From: Temnothorax longispinosus
Lineage: Eukaryota; Arthropoda; Insecta; Hymenoptera; Formicidae
Assembly: GCF_030848805.1 (NCBI RefSeq)
Contig: NC_092363.1
Span: 744,001 to 808,000, forward strand
Direction: 5' to 3'
DNA length: 64,000 nucleotides
The number at the start of each line of letters is the position of its first letter. Position 1 is the stretch's first letter. Under the pieces are notes generated by a model. That model saw only the letters and a list, made by a program, of their open reading frames with translations, was not told where the DNA came from and searched no databases. The position numbers and the translations under genes were made by a program. Below, piece after piece: positions 11,762 through 25,315 of the stretch.

Positions 11762-14700
11762 ATCGATTTTATCTCGGCACTAAATTATTTCGCTACAATA
11801 CATTTGTTAATTTTTCCATTGTTCGTTTATTGTAGCGACAAAAATGAAACGACGGTCGCGCAAATCGCGGTTGGAAAATTGTTCGGCGCAAGGTGGAAGA
11901 AACCAATCGATGTCGAGAATTCTGATACGGCCTACACGGAGCAACGCCTGCCAGATTAATGATCCAGTCGCGATTACGACCGGCCCACTACTCACGGCCG
12001 CATTAGAGTCTCCCTTTCTCAAGGGAGATCGAGATTAAAGCTTATTACGCTGCGTGCGAAATTGATTTCGCGTACTCCCTTGTTCTACGATCGATCGAAC
12101 GCTCGTGTAGTTATAGTAGTTAAATATCGCTGCATTTGCATGTCTTTCGCATTACGTTGCGCAAGAAATTATATTTCGTTAAAACATCGATCGTCACGAT
12201 CGTTGTGAATTATGTAAAAAAAAATGTTGAATGAAAGTGCGATTGCTACGCACATCGCAAATCGCGATGAGAGACAAAGATACGTGGGACGAATAAGTGC
12301 ACGGTGTAACTACGTTACATCACGCGCTTTTACACGACTGTCACGTATTGAAAATCACGCGGTGATGTCAATTTTCATCTATAGGGAGCGCCGACTGTAT
12401 CCTGTTAAAAGTCAGTAGGTCGATTGGCAATAACCGACGATGATTAGTTCACGCGTCGTTCACAATCCGACCTACCGAAAACTCACGTACGAGCAATCAG
12501 TCAACGAGAAAATACGCGCGCACATACACATGCATAAAATAACGTAATCTATCCTTTGTACTCAACGTATATAAAATTACTTTCGTATAAAATTAATTGT
12601 CACTGTTATTTCGCACAAGAATCGAAATCTTTCCGATAGAGTGGCGTAATTCGATGACACAGGTAATATCGTGAAAACTCATTCCTTAAATGACATGCAC
12701 TTTTCTCCTTGTCTCCTTGTCTGATTGCTTTTCCTACAGTCTCGCTACCAGAAAAGGAAGCGAAGGAAGTTCCGACGTAGATCATGTTGTATCATCAAAT
12801 TATGTCATCCCTCACCCTATCTTTCCTGGAAATAGAAAACTCATCTTCGGGATGAGCGACGCTCGTCGTTTTTCCGCAGACTAACACTGACGTAGCAACT
12901 CCGTTCCTCTGTGTTCCTCGTCGTGAATCAACAAAACCGTAGCGACTGCGCTTGATGGCCGAAGCCAAGCTGCGCCTGACAGTCCTCGTGACGGCAGGTT
13001 TCGCGTTTCCTCTTCTGTCTATTTACACTATAAACGTCGATTGCTCATGGCATACACAATCTATATCGGACGGCCTGCTCCGTTGAAAATAAAGATATAT
13101 ATCGGGTAGAAATGTGTCTGCGTCGGCTGCGACTCTGTCACTGACACGTATTACGTTCCTTCGTGCTCCTTCAGATAACAGTTGAATAAACCGATCGGTA
13201 TTACGCGCGACGTTAATATCAGTAACAATACGGGATTCTTCAAGTCCCTCGACTCGTTTATACATTCAAATCGCGTACGTGACTGTTTAAAAAAAAAAAA
13301 GGAAAAGTAGGTCGAAAAGATGAGAATTTCTCGATATCAGTGGAAGGCAAATGTTGAAATTTATTCGCACTAAATCACTCGATGAATGGACGATCACGTC
13401 TCGCTGTGATCGGAAGATGTGATTATTCCTGTTCTCTCGTTTGTCAGTAACATGCCCTTTTCGGGGCAGAAGCTTACAGCCGGTTTCGAAACTCTTGGGA
13501 AACTTTTAAGTGCGGGAAATAGAAGTGACCTGAGCGGTAAATGCAGAAGCGTCATTTTATGCGAAGTAAATGATACTATCCGCAACGGTAATGCGCAATT
13601 ATTTCCTTCTGTGTAAGTCCGTGTGTTTCGGTCCTAACGACCGAAGGAAAGATGATCTCCCGACAAATCGCTTCTCCCCGGAACTCCCACGTTCCTCTAT
13701 CCTAAATTCCCATCGAAACTTGTATCAAATCAGCATATATAGAGAAATGCACGACAGCAATAAATATACAGTATTTTCTCCGGGCATGTTATTTACAATA
13801 CTATATAATAAATAATGTAACGTTCTAAATTCTAAAGAATCAATCTATGTTCCTTATCGCTTTGCAAAGTGTTAATCATACTCGTATTAACTCAATCTTT
13901 TTCGTTAGTTTAAGCATTAACAAAATCAACTACTTATTCAAAACGAAATGCGAGAACACAGGAACGCCTTTTCGCTTGAGGAGCGACAAACGTCGCGCAG
14001 TAACCGCGACTGAATGGCGTACTGGCGGGTCTTGAATATAAATAGGACAGCCTCGCATCCACCGTGACGATTCGGGCAACGAACTGAATGCTTCAGATCG
14101 CGAGCGTGCAGTGCGTAACATCGCATGCGCGCGCGCGCGTGAATGAAACAGTCGGCAGCGCGAGTAGGCACGCGCGAGAAACGCATACGCGCCGAGATAT
14201 AGTCGGACGCGACGCGCAATGTCAAGGGAAATCGACGTGCGGGCGAGCATACGGTGCGACATAGCCGCACGCGTCGTTTCATCCTGCTGCTGGTCGGCCG
14301 CTGGCCTGACCGGCCGAATGCACTTCGCTGTAAATGGCGTGTAAAGTGCTCGAACGCGCATGACAATAATGTCACACGCGGGTAGGCAAGTATGATTAGA
14401 TTTTGGCGGTAACGCACGCGAGATCGGCCGCCCCGCGATTCAGTTCCATCTCCCGCGCCAGACTGCATGGGTTCTCTCGCGCTTTATCTTGGAATCGTTG
14501 CATCGATACAACGTTGGAAGGACGAATTCTCGCGGCGCAAAATACGTTTCGTGTATAAGTGTCTCGAAATGATATATAGACTATTTTCGTAATCACTGCC
14601 GATTTTCAACTTTTGCTCTGCTCCGATAGCGAAAAATATATATTACACTTCGATAAGTATCGCTCTATGAATAATGAGCCACTTTCATGTTCTCATATGT

Positions 14701-17700
14701 CTTTCTCAGTGTGTATCCACCGCAAATCCGGACTACCGTAGAAAACCGGTTGCCACTACCTTCTTAATTGTTCGACTTCATAGTCAACGGAGAACGCAGT
14801 CGCGCGATTATTCGATTAGCATAACCCGCGCGCGTAAGTATCTGGAGCACTTCGTGTGCCGTTTGCTGAAACGTAAAGTTACTAGAACGGCTGGAATTCG
14901 CTTCAAAAGCAGGTTCGCAACTCCCGCGACCCAACCAGGCCAAAGTTCATTGCCGTCGCCTCTCCTTTTCTCCTCCTACGACTTCTACCTCTTGCCGCCG
15001 CGCCGATCTATCGGCGGTGATCGATCGGTCATACGATTAAGGCCAAGCGATTACCTCGATCTTCGTGGTTCTAGGTGGTTAGGTGACGAGGGCAGGTATT
15101 GCATAATTAATGAACGGTCAGAGAAATATTCGAACAACTGCAATCGTACACTCGCGCCGTCAAGACCCCGCAATCTCGTTAAAGCCGATTGAAATCAAGA
15201 GTTAAACAGGCCAAACTTTATTTATAGCCTTCTTTTTCTACATATTGGAACGCAAAAGTCAAACGCGTGCTAATTATGTTCAATCATTAAGTTATACGAT
15301 TATGTATAGACGATTACATATACAAGAGGAAAGTTAATTACACATACAGATTATTAAATACAAAAATAAAACTTTTTGTTCTGGCTACAATTAATGTAAT
15401 AAAAGGCAATGTAAAACATATCTGTATCACCTGAAGAATGCAATTATCTGCTACATTTACTATCTCATACAATTATAGAAAATATTGACACAATTAATGG
15501 CATTGATCATTATATAGAATCAACCAATTTAAAATCTTATTTTAAAAGTTAATAAATTTTTTCCTAGGTTTTCCGTATAAAGAAAAATAAAGTTCTTGAA
15601 TAAATAAAATAATTCTAGTAATAAGAGAAAATATAATTAACCTGCCTTATGAAAGCAATCAATTATTAATTAAATTAAAACTGTGAATCCCCTCCGCTGT
15701 TAGTTCCTTCCTGTTGGTTGTCTCTTACAGCCGTTTTAATAATTGAGAAAATTACAAGAAATGCAATATGATTTAATCTCTAACTATTTATCAATCATAA
15801 TTCTGGGGCCTGATTTAATTGGCATTGCCATAATGTAGGATAAACACGTATTGCACGTATTGTGCGTATTGTGGGTATTGTGCGTATTTGTGTGCATATG
15901 TATATGTATATTATAGTAGTGTGTATAATTGTACATATATACAATAGTGTCAGCCTCCGGCTCTCCGTTTCGTGTAAAACAAATCCAATTGCCACGTCAG
16001 CGCTATTTATTCCAGTCGCATTATCACGTACGAGACTCGCAGTATTAATTATAATTCCGCGATTAATCACGCTCAATTGCGTGACATCATTAATTTCGCA
16101 TATATACCACAATCGTCGCCGCGTCTAGTCGCCTCGTCGCGTTTCTCTCTGTTTCCTCGCGTATGCGAGAAAAATGCACGCACAGATGAAAATCGATCCT
16201 CCCCCAAAACCGGGTCCACCGGGTCGCATTAAACCTCATAGAGCTCGTTAATCCGCAGCGATGCGCTCGTGCTCGCGCGACAAAGAGACGTACATAGGAG
16301 AAGCTACGTGCAGAATCCGTCGTGTAATAAGGTTTTATGATTTCAGAGCGGCGGCAAATGCAGCCTCCGTTGCTGCCGCCGCTGTTGCTGCACTCACGGT
16401 GCGAGAGTCCGGAAGACGAATGCAGCAATGGCACAGTAGCGAACGTGCGCGTGCACCATCGCGTGTGTAATCCTTTTTGTCTTCATGCGTGCCGTCTATA
16501 TACGTCTCTATGTATATGTGCGGTCTCTACGTGCGCGCGCGATTTTACGACAGTTTTATCTAGGCAATTAAAATTCTGCGAATGAGCCGCTCGCGCGCGT
16601 CAGTGTCGCGCGCTCAACAATAAATAAATCAATGGGGCGCGTGCATTTCTTCGCTCCGTCGAGCATAACGGCCTGATCCCGGACGGTCGCCAGAGTGAAG
16701 CTACGTTCGACGGAGCGAATAGCCGACGGAATCACAAAGAACGTGTAATTTTGCAAATTTTTAGAATCCTCCTATATCGACGGCTATATAATGCGCGTCG
16801 TGACGAGATAATAAGAAACGATAACTTTAAACGTATTATAAATCAACGATTATTGCCAATTCTCGCGGCTCGTTTGGCACGTTAGAACCTGTAGTTTAAA
16901 AAGCAAGTCATATAACGAAAAGTCATATATGGTTCTTTTGTCTATTATTTCTTTGGATAAGTTATTCTCCGTGTCATTTACGGTTACTACACCGGCACGA
17001 TTTCCGCGGTCGTGAACTCACGAATGTTGCACGGGGAGCTGCAAAATAAAAATGTGTATGCAATATACCGGCCTATCGATATTCTAATACACTTCGCACA
17101 TAGCTCACTACCGTAAAACATATATATGCGTCGACGTGATTACAAGTTCCGGGATTTCTATTTCAATCCTACCCTTTCGCGGCGCGGAGATATCGCTGGA
17201 ATGCCGTATTAGTCTAGCCCTCGTAACACTGCACCGCGAATGCGAAGGTACGGCACGATATCGTCAGAATTACTGGCAACAGCATAGGCAGCCCGTACGC
17301 GCATTCGCGTATATACATCCAGTATAAGCCACATTACAAGGAACTGAAGAGCAACCCGACCTCATGCCATTCCACGCGAGCATGTAAAGCGCCTTTGTTC
17401 GCGCAATTGCGAGCGCGATATTAAAGGATGCTTTAGGAAATGAAACAACGTACCTCTTATTGTCCGGGATAATAAGTATGACAGATCTAATCTCGCGTTT
17501 TCATCTCCAGTCGAGGGAAAAGATAAAATTGTCTAACGATGATCGCGAGGTACTTTGGTTCCGCGATTAATTTTCATACTCTCCGAAGTACCTGTCAATG
17601 CTCGCGGCATATAAGACATTTTGCGGCCAGTGTTCGCCTCCTTTAATCTTCAGACTCGCGCAAATCGAATAACTCTCCTTTTGCACGAATAGCGAAGCAT

Positions 17701-18638
17701 GATTCTCACTGCAAAGATCTCGCATGTTAGATGTGGGGCAGGGTGGTGGAAGGAGTGGAAGGCGCAATGGTGACACGAGAGGGCTAAAGTGACATATGGG
17801 GCAACCGATCCGTGACGAGATAGAATTACAATCTCAAGGGTAAGCCCAAGGTTCATGCCTAGTTAAAGCGGCACCGCTCGTGTACGCTCGAGAGTCCGCG
17901 CGTTACATGCGACTTGATTAAGTGATGCGAGTCTCTCTGTCGAAGGGCTCTCTCCGCCTGTATCACGCGCCAGACTGGTACAACCATGCAGTTTGATTTA
18001 GACGCGCGAATCGAGACGTAGAGGTCGTAAATATCGGAAACAATGGGCGGCATTCTGATAGAACGTCTAGTGCAAATAGTTGCTATTCGACTCTCGGTAT
18101 TCCGTATTTGTATAAACAAGTAAGATTCAAAACGTAAGCGTCAAGCAGCAACCGATGGCGGGAGAGACTGGACACGGTTACTTTAATCATTAATATTACT
18201 AAAATGATTCCGTGCGTATGGGAGCGTATAATCGTCAGTTACAGCAACAGTGGAATCGATGGCTACACATGTAGTCCGATGAAATCCGCCGGCAATAAAT
18301 TTCCCGTGTATTGATGCAGGGAGGCGGCGCATTTGCATATTATCTGCCAGAATGCTCCTTCCTGATTTAACATGTAATTTCGAATTCCGCCCGAGAGTCG
18401 CTTCCTGCTGCAACGACAATGAATAATTTGTGTTTGGACAAAGTTGCAGCGATAGCGACGCGATGTAAATGCGCGGTGATCGTCGGACTGTAATTACGAC
18501 GCACGGACGAGTTCGGAGCGCTTCGGCGTGCGCCTTCGTCGTTGCCACACCTTTTTGCAACGTTAACGAATGCCAAGTGTAACAACGACAAAGAACAAAG
18601 CAACCGGTTTTGTTGGGCGGAATCGCCGGAAGGTCTTA

Positions 18639-18675
18639 CAGCAGCAGCAGCAACGGCGGCAGCAGCAGCAGCATC
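18639..18675. repeat. (CAG)n / (GCN)n trinucleotide repeat
   Basis: Runs of CAG and GCA interrupted by CAACGG. It reads as poly-alanine in one + frame; no gene context supports translation. Confidence 0.9.
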
Positions 18676-19001
18676 GCAATCCTTTCGGACACGAGGTCGA
18701 GAATACGAGAGAACGACGGTACAGCCAGCCAACGTACGTCTAAACCGAATAACATGGTTGCCGAGAGCGTCATGTGACCCTACGAAGGGGAAGGTCAGAG
18801 AACCCCCCGGAGATCCGTTCACGTCGGACTCTATTATATCGGTAGCTTCCCACCTGCCCCTTCCTCCCCCGGGCACCGAACGGGCATGCACACGGTTACA
18901 CGGGGGTTGGGCACGAAGAAGAATACCAGAATGCTCGAATGCTGCATCTACTGACACCACATACCTAATACACGACGCGGGTCACGCCGCGTGTCGTACC
19001 C

Positions 19002-19072
19002 AGCTATCTAGCTAGCTAGCTAGCAATTGCTAGCTAGCTATCTACCTACCTACACCTACCTACCAACGTACC
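19002..19072. repeat. (TAGC)n palindromic repeat followed by (CTAC)n
   Basis: TAGC tetranucleotides run into CAATTG and back out as GCTAGC repeats, giving a self-complementary segment at about 19002-19043. A TACC/CTAC repeat follows to about 19072. Confidence 0.9.
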
Positions 19073-20365
19073 GAGCAGATACCGAGAGGGGAAGGTGGTA
19101 GAGATGGTTACGGCGGCTGCGCGGGCGAGAGCGCACGTTCCACCTGCTCGCATAAACCACGGGATATCCACTTTGCTCGGGCATACGGCTAGATACGCTC
19201 GCATAATGGGCGCGTATACGTGTGTAAGCCCGGACTCTCCGTACCTGACGCCACACCGTGGATGCAGAACGGATCGCATGCCGGCCACGTAATGGCGATT
19301 TACGTTCCCTCTTTAAGTCGCTCGGCTTGCCTCTAAGCGCCCGCTGACACCGCGATCTCGCGTTTCAGCGACCGTACCGTGCCGTTACGGCGCGGCGTTA
19401 CATATCGAACGAATCGCGATAATCAACCGAGGCGTGACCGAGGGTTGAGAATCCCGCCACGGTTTCGCTCTCTGCTCTCGCAGACTTGCGTTGGCCAAGA
19501 GGAGAAAGAACGGATTCTGATGCGAAAAGCTGCAGATATCCCCATCAGATACCCTGATTCGTACCCGTAAACGATCGCGTAAACGAAGACTCACACCACT
19601 GACCCGAGGTAATGTATGGTTAAATCGCTCTAATCGCATCATCCCATGTAAATTTTGAGTAACACGACGCATTACCGACAAACAAGCGGCTATCAATCTG
19701 TTCGTCGCCTATTCGGCCGCTGCGGGAAGCGGAGCTCCCTTCCATATACGGAACACAGTTTGCAGCAAACCGATGCCGCGATGTATGTATGTAGGGACCA
19801 CCGAGCATTGTTAGTGCCGACCGATCGGCACCACCGGCGGCAGCGGCGCGGCGTTTCCATGGGAATTCGCAGCGAATTCGGCCGTTATGCGAATTCACGC
19901 GGTCTTCTCTTGTTTAATTAACACCGCTATCAAAGCGCAACAATTCCGTATCTTTCACGCGACCGAACACACATGCAGAAGCAGAAACCGGTTAGATAAT
20001 TGGTACGATAATTGGTCGTCGTTTTACGAGTCCCGAGGATTATTCGAGTTTCGCGAGAGTAACGAGGATTTCAACAAAGATATCACCTACAGTTAGATTT
20101 ACAAGAGTTATAGATCTCCTATCTCTAATTGTACGCGATAGATACAATCAATTTCTATGTCTATGTTTTAAAGGGGTAGTTTATTAAACAAAGACATCAA
20201 GCGGGGTTAAAATATGATATAGGTATTAAACGTAAATAGTTTCATTTTGTTTGCGAATTTTACTTACGGGATAAATTTGTTGCGTTTGTATCGCTTAAAT
20301 TAATAAATCCTTTTGAACTGCGCGATGTAGGAATAGCAAAATTGATATTACTAAATATCAAAGGC

Positions 20366-21396
20366 ACGTGTGTGAAGACAGCATCTCAAGTGTTAGCATC
20401 TCACAAATAAACTGCAAATTCACTTGCATCCAGCATAGTTCTACAGTTCCTGATAATTTTTAACAATAGTTCTGATGAATTTACTATTAAAATCGCATTT
20501 TTAAGAAATGAGATGCTAACTTCCAAAAACACCTGACAGCATCTCATCGTATTTCGAATACATGATCACGGAGGAGTAAGATTCCATAGAGTTCTCCAGT
20601 CTAGACACATTCTGTCAATAGTTCTGACGATTAAACTCCGTAGAAAATAATTTATAATTGCAAAACCCATCTGATCCCATGTCTATGAAGCTGGCGTGGA
20701 AACTCACTAATTGTTTACAGTTCTAGAGTTTCTCTATGAGTTAAACAAATATTTCCGACCATTAAAGCAAAAGAATTGATTCAAAATTGACTAAGACGAC
20801 AACTTTACGCTGCGTCTTAATTTGTCTTACAGCAGTTCCCTTACTATATCTCATCAGATTTTGATTTGCAGTTAAAAACGAGTTCTATAAAGAGTTCTGC
20901 AGTTTAAAACCAAAAACATCGATTAAAATAACGTAAAAAACTAACGAATATAGTGTAACAAATATATCAAACTGAACGATTTTTCAGAGTTCTGGCTTTT
21001 CCAACATAGTTCTGTATAATTATGAATACATTTATGCATTTTTTAAAGAGTTCTAGACACTATCAACGTTGTGTTTTCAAAAAATTAATACTGCCCGGAA
21101 AACGCATTTTAATGCAAATAAAGGTGAGATGCTGGACGATATTCGAGAGTTCTACTGATCGTAAAATATTTTTCGCGCAGTTCTAAATGTATTTAACAAT
21201 TTCCTAAAGAGTTCTGGGCACCACCAGCGTTGTGTTATTTTTCAAATAATTAATACTGCCTGGAAAACTCATTTTAAGACAGATAAGGGTGAGATGCTAG
21301 TCGATATTCGATAGTTCTGGTCTTCGTAAAATATTTTTCATGCAGTTCTAAACGTATTTAACAAATTCCTGAAGAGTTCTGAGCATTACTATCGAG
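20366..21396 (+). repeat. Left inverted arm of the fold-back element
   Basis: About 680 bp of arm-specific sequence (20366 to about 21045), then about two inverted copies of the array unit. The word AGTTCT recurs throughout, with starts at 20437, 20468, 20590, 20620, 20719, 20881, 20893, 20988, 21008 and 21049, together with GAGATGCT/AGCATCTC. Many of the spacings are close to multiples of 10-10.5 bp. Confidence 0.9.
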
Positions 21397-21398
21397 CC

Positions 21399-24300
21399 AG
21401 AACCATCGAATATCGACTAGCATCTCACCTTTATTTGTCTTTAAATGCATTTTCCGAGCAGTATTAATTATTTAAAAAATAACACAACGCTGGTAATGCT
21501 CAGAACTCTTCAGGAATTTGTTAAATACGTTTAGAACTGCATGAAAAATATTTTACGATGACCAGAACTATCGAATATCGACTAGCATCTCACCCTTATC
21601 TGTCTTAAAATGCGTTTTCCAGGCAGTATTAATTATTTAAAAAATAACACAACTCTGGTAATGCTCAGAACTCTTCAGGAATTTGTTAAATACGTTTAGA
21701 ACTGCATGAAAAATATTTTACGATGACCAGAACTATCGAATATCGACTAGCATCTCACTCTTATCTGTCTTAAAATGCATTTTCCAGGCAGTATTAATTA
21801 TTTAAAAAATAACACAACGCTGGTAATGCTCAGAACTCTTCGAGAAATTGTTAAATACGTTTAGAACTGCATGAAAAATATTTTACGATGACCAGAACCA
21901 TCAAATATCGACTAGCATCTCACCCTTATCTGTCTTAAAATGCGTTTTCCAGGCAGTATTAATTATTTAAAAATAACACAACGCTGGTAGTGGCCAGAAC
22001 TCTTCGAGAAATTGTTAAATACGTTTAGAACTGCATGAAAAATATTTTACGATGACCAGAACTATCAAATATCGACTACATCTCACCTTTATCTGTTTTA
22101 AATGCTTTTCCGAGCAGTATTAATTATTTAAAAATAACACAACGCTGGTAATGGCTCAGAACTCTTCAGGAATTGTTAAATACGTTTAGAACTGCATGAA
22201 AAATATTTTACGATGACCAGAACTATCAAATATCGACTAGCATCTCACCCTTATCTGTCTTAAAATGCGTTTTCCAGGCAGTATTAATTATTTAAAAAAT
22301 AACACAACGCTGGTAGTGGCCAGAACTCTTCGAGAAATTGTTAAATACGTTTAGAACTGCATGAAAAATATTTTACGATGACCAGAACTATCGAATATCG
22401 ACTAGCATCTCACCCTTATCTGTCTTAAAATGCATTTTCCAGGCAGTATTAATTATTTAAAAAATAGCACAACGCTGGTAATGCTCAGAACTCTTCGAGA
22501 AATTGTTAAATACGTTTAGAACTGCATGAAAAATATTTTACGATGACCAGAACTATCGAATATCGACTAGCATCTCACCCTTATCTGTCTTAAAATGCGT
22601 TTTCCAGGCAGTATTAATTATTTAAAAATAACACAACGCTGGTAGTGGCCAGAACTCTTCGAGAAATTGTTAAATACGTTTAGAACTGCATGAAAAATAT
22701 TTTACGATGACCAAAACTATCGAATATCGACTAGCATCTCACCTTTATCTGTTTTTAAATGCATTTTCCGAGCAGTATTAATTATTTAAAAAATAACACA
22801 ACGCTGGTAATGCTCAGAACTCTTCAGGAATTTGTTAAATACGTTTAGAACTGCATGAGAAATATTTTACGATGACCAGAACTATCGAATATCGACTAGC
22901 ATCTCACCTTTATCTGTCTTCAAATGCATTTTCCGAGCAGTATTAATTATTTAAAAAATAACACAACGCTGGTAATGCTCAGAATTCTTCAGGAATTTGT
23001 TAAATACGTTTAGAACTGCATGAAAAATATTTTACGATGACCAGAACTATCGAATATCGACTAGCATCTCACCCTTATCTGTCTTAAAATGCGTTTTCCA
23101 GGCAGTATTAATTATTTAAAAATAACACAACGCTGGTAGTGGCCAGAACTCTTCGAGAAATTGTTAAATACGTTTAGAACTGCATGAAAAATATTTTACG
23201 ATGACCAGAACTATCGAATATCGACTAGCATCTCACCCTTATCTGTCTTAAAATGCATTTTCCAGGCAGTATTAATTATTTAAAAAATAACACAACGCTG
23301 GTAATGCTCAGAACTCTTCGAGAAATTGTTAAATACGTTTAGAACTGCATGAAAAATATTTTACGATGACCAGAACTATCGAATATCGACTAGCATCTCA
23401 CCCTTATCTGTCTTAAAATGCGTTTTCCAGGCAGTATTAATTATTTAAAAAATAACACAACTCTGGTAATGCTCAGAACTCTTCAGGAATTTGTTAAATA
23501 CGTTTAGAACTGCATGAAAAATATTTTACGATGACCAGAACTATCGAATATCGACTAGCATCTCACCCTTATCTGTCTTAAAATGCGTTTTCCAGGCAGT
23601 ATTAATTATTTAAAAAATAACACAACGCTGGTAATGCTCAGAACTCTTCAGGAATTTGTTAAATACGTTTAGAACTGCATGAAAAATATTTTACGATGAC
23701 CAGAACTATCGAATATCGACTAGCATCTCACCCTTATCTGTCTTAAAATGCGTTTTCCAGGCAGTATTAATTATTTAAAAAATAACACAACGCTGGTAAT
23801 GCTCAGAACTCTTCAGGAATTTGTTAAATACGTTTAGAACTGCATGAAAAATATTTTACGATGACCAGAACTATCGAATATCGACTAGCATCTCAACCTT
23901 ATCTGTCTTAAAATGCATTTTCCGGGCAGTATTAATTATTTAAAAAATAACACAACGCTGGTAATGCTCAGAACTCTTCCGGAATTTGTTAAATACGTTT
24001 AGAACTGCATGAAAAATATTTTACGATGACCAGAACTATCGAATAGCGACTAGCATCTCACCCTTATCTGTCTTAAAATGCGTTTTCCAGGCAGTATTAA
24101 TTATTTAAAAAATAACACAGCGCTGGTAGTGGCCAGAACTCTTCGAGAAATTGTTAAATACGTTTAGAACTGCATGAAAAATATTTTACGATGACCAGAA
24201 CTATCGAATATCGACTAGCATCTCACCCTTATCTGTCTTAAAATGCATTTTCAAGGCAGTATTAATTATTTAAAAAATAACACAACGCTGGTAATGCTCA

Positions 24301-24525
24301 GAACTCTTCGAGAAATTGTTAAATACGTTTAGAACTGCATGAAAAATATTTTACGATGACCAGAACCATCAAATATCGACTAGCATCTCACCCTTATCTG
24401 TCTTAAAATGCGTTTTCCAGGCAGTATTAATTATTTAAAAAATAACACAACGCTGGTAGTGCCCAGAACTCTTTAGGAAATTTTAAATATATTTAGAACT
24501 GCGCGAAAAATATTTTACGATCAGT
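21399..24525 (+). repeat. Tandem satellite array, about 19 units of about 165 bp
   Basis: Unit starts, marked by AGAACTATCGAATATCGACT, fall at 21399, 21563, 21729, 21894, 22058, 22219, 22384, 22549, 22713, 22878, 23043, 23207, 23372, 23537, 23702, 23867, 24032, 24197 and 24362. The period is 161-166 bp, mostly 165. Units come in recognisable subtypes that differ in GGTAATGCTC or GGTAGTGGCC and in TTCAGGAATT or TTCGAGAAATT. The last unit grades into the right arm. All units share one orientation, opposite to the copies in the left arm. This is not a CRISPR array: there are no unique spacers. Confidence 0.95.
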
Positions 24526-25315
24526 AGAACTCTCGAATATCGTCCAGCATCTCACCTTTATTTGTATTAAAATGCGTTTTCCGGGCAGTATTAATTTTTT
24601 TGAAAAAACAACGTTGATAGTGTCTAGAACTCTTTAAAAAATGCATAAATGTATTCATAATTATACAGAACTATGTTGGAAAAGCCAGAACTCTGAAAAA
24701 TCGTTCAGCTTGATATATTTGTTACACTATATTCGTTAGTTTTTTACGTTATTTTAATCGATGTTTTTGGTTTTAAACTGCAGAACTCTTTATAGAACTC
24801 GTTTTTAACTGCAAATCAAAATCTGATGAGATATAGTAAGGGAACTGCTGTAAGACAAATTAAGGACGCAGCGTAAAGTTGTCGTCTTAGTCAACTTTGA
24901 ATCAATTCTTTTGCTTTAATGGTCGGAATTATTTGTTTAACTCATAGAGAAACTCTAGAACTGTAAACAATTAGTGAGTTTCCACGCCAGCTTCATAGAC
25001 ATGAGATCAGATGGGTTTTGTAATTATAAATTATTTTCTACGGAGTTTAATCGTCAGAACTATTGACAGAATGTGTCTAGACTGGAGAACTCTATGGAAT
25101 CTTACTCCTCCGTGATCATGTATTCGAAATACGATGAGATGCTGTCAGGTGTTTTTGGAAGTTAGCATCTCATTTCTTAAAAATGCGATTTTAATAGTAA
25201 ATTCATCAGAACTATTGTTAAAAATTATCAGGAACTGTAGAACTATGCTGGATGCAAGTGAATTTGCAGTTTATTTGTGAGATGCTAACACTTGAGATGC
25301 TGTCTTCACACACGT
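24290..25315 (-). repeat. Right inverted arm of the fold-back element
   Basis: Reverse complement of the left arm, ending ...CTTCACACACGT at 25315. The outer several hundred bases match with only isolated substitutions. The inner end overlaps the last units of the array, so the inner boundary is approximate. Confidence 0.9.

Larger units (their letters stand above)
11762..20356. other. Non-coding stretch with CpG-rich islands, no gene recognised
   Basis: Two GC/CpG-rich blocks (about 13.98-15.19 kb and 16.1-19.9 kb) are separated by an AT-rich piece. They contain open frames of 100-200 codons on both strands at once, for example 13938-14468 and 18367-18960. These overlap each other and translate to arginine-, serine- and alanine-rich sequence with no recognisable domain, as expected when stop codons are rare in GC-rich DNA. 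A good acceptor (TTTTCCTACAG) ends at about 12739 and opens short frames, but no partner exon was found. Promoters or 5' exons could be hidden here. Confidence 0.5.

Noticed and set aside
12690..12884. Possible terminal exon after a strong acceptor (TTTTCCTACAG, about 12739)
   Set aside because: One good acceptor only; two frames open briefly, no donor-bearing partner exon and no recognisable protein.
13938..14468. 176-codon minus-strand frame
   Set aside because: Arginine- and cysteine-rich translation of GC-rich sequence, overlapping a second frame on the same strand; no domain.
16649..16718. Small inverted repeat CGCTCCGTCGA / TCGACGGAGCG
   Set aside because: Arms of only about 13 bp separated by about 45 bp; too weak to call an element or RNA gene.
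18367..19015. Overlapping 197- and 157-codon frames on opposite strands
   Set aside because: Both run through a CAG repeat (poly-Ala in each) in CpG-rich DNA with few stops; no recognisable protein in either.
21399..24525. CRISPR-like array of regular repeats
   Set aside because: The repeat is the whole 165-bp unit with no unique spacers, and the DNA is eukaryotic; it is a tandem satellite within a transposon.
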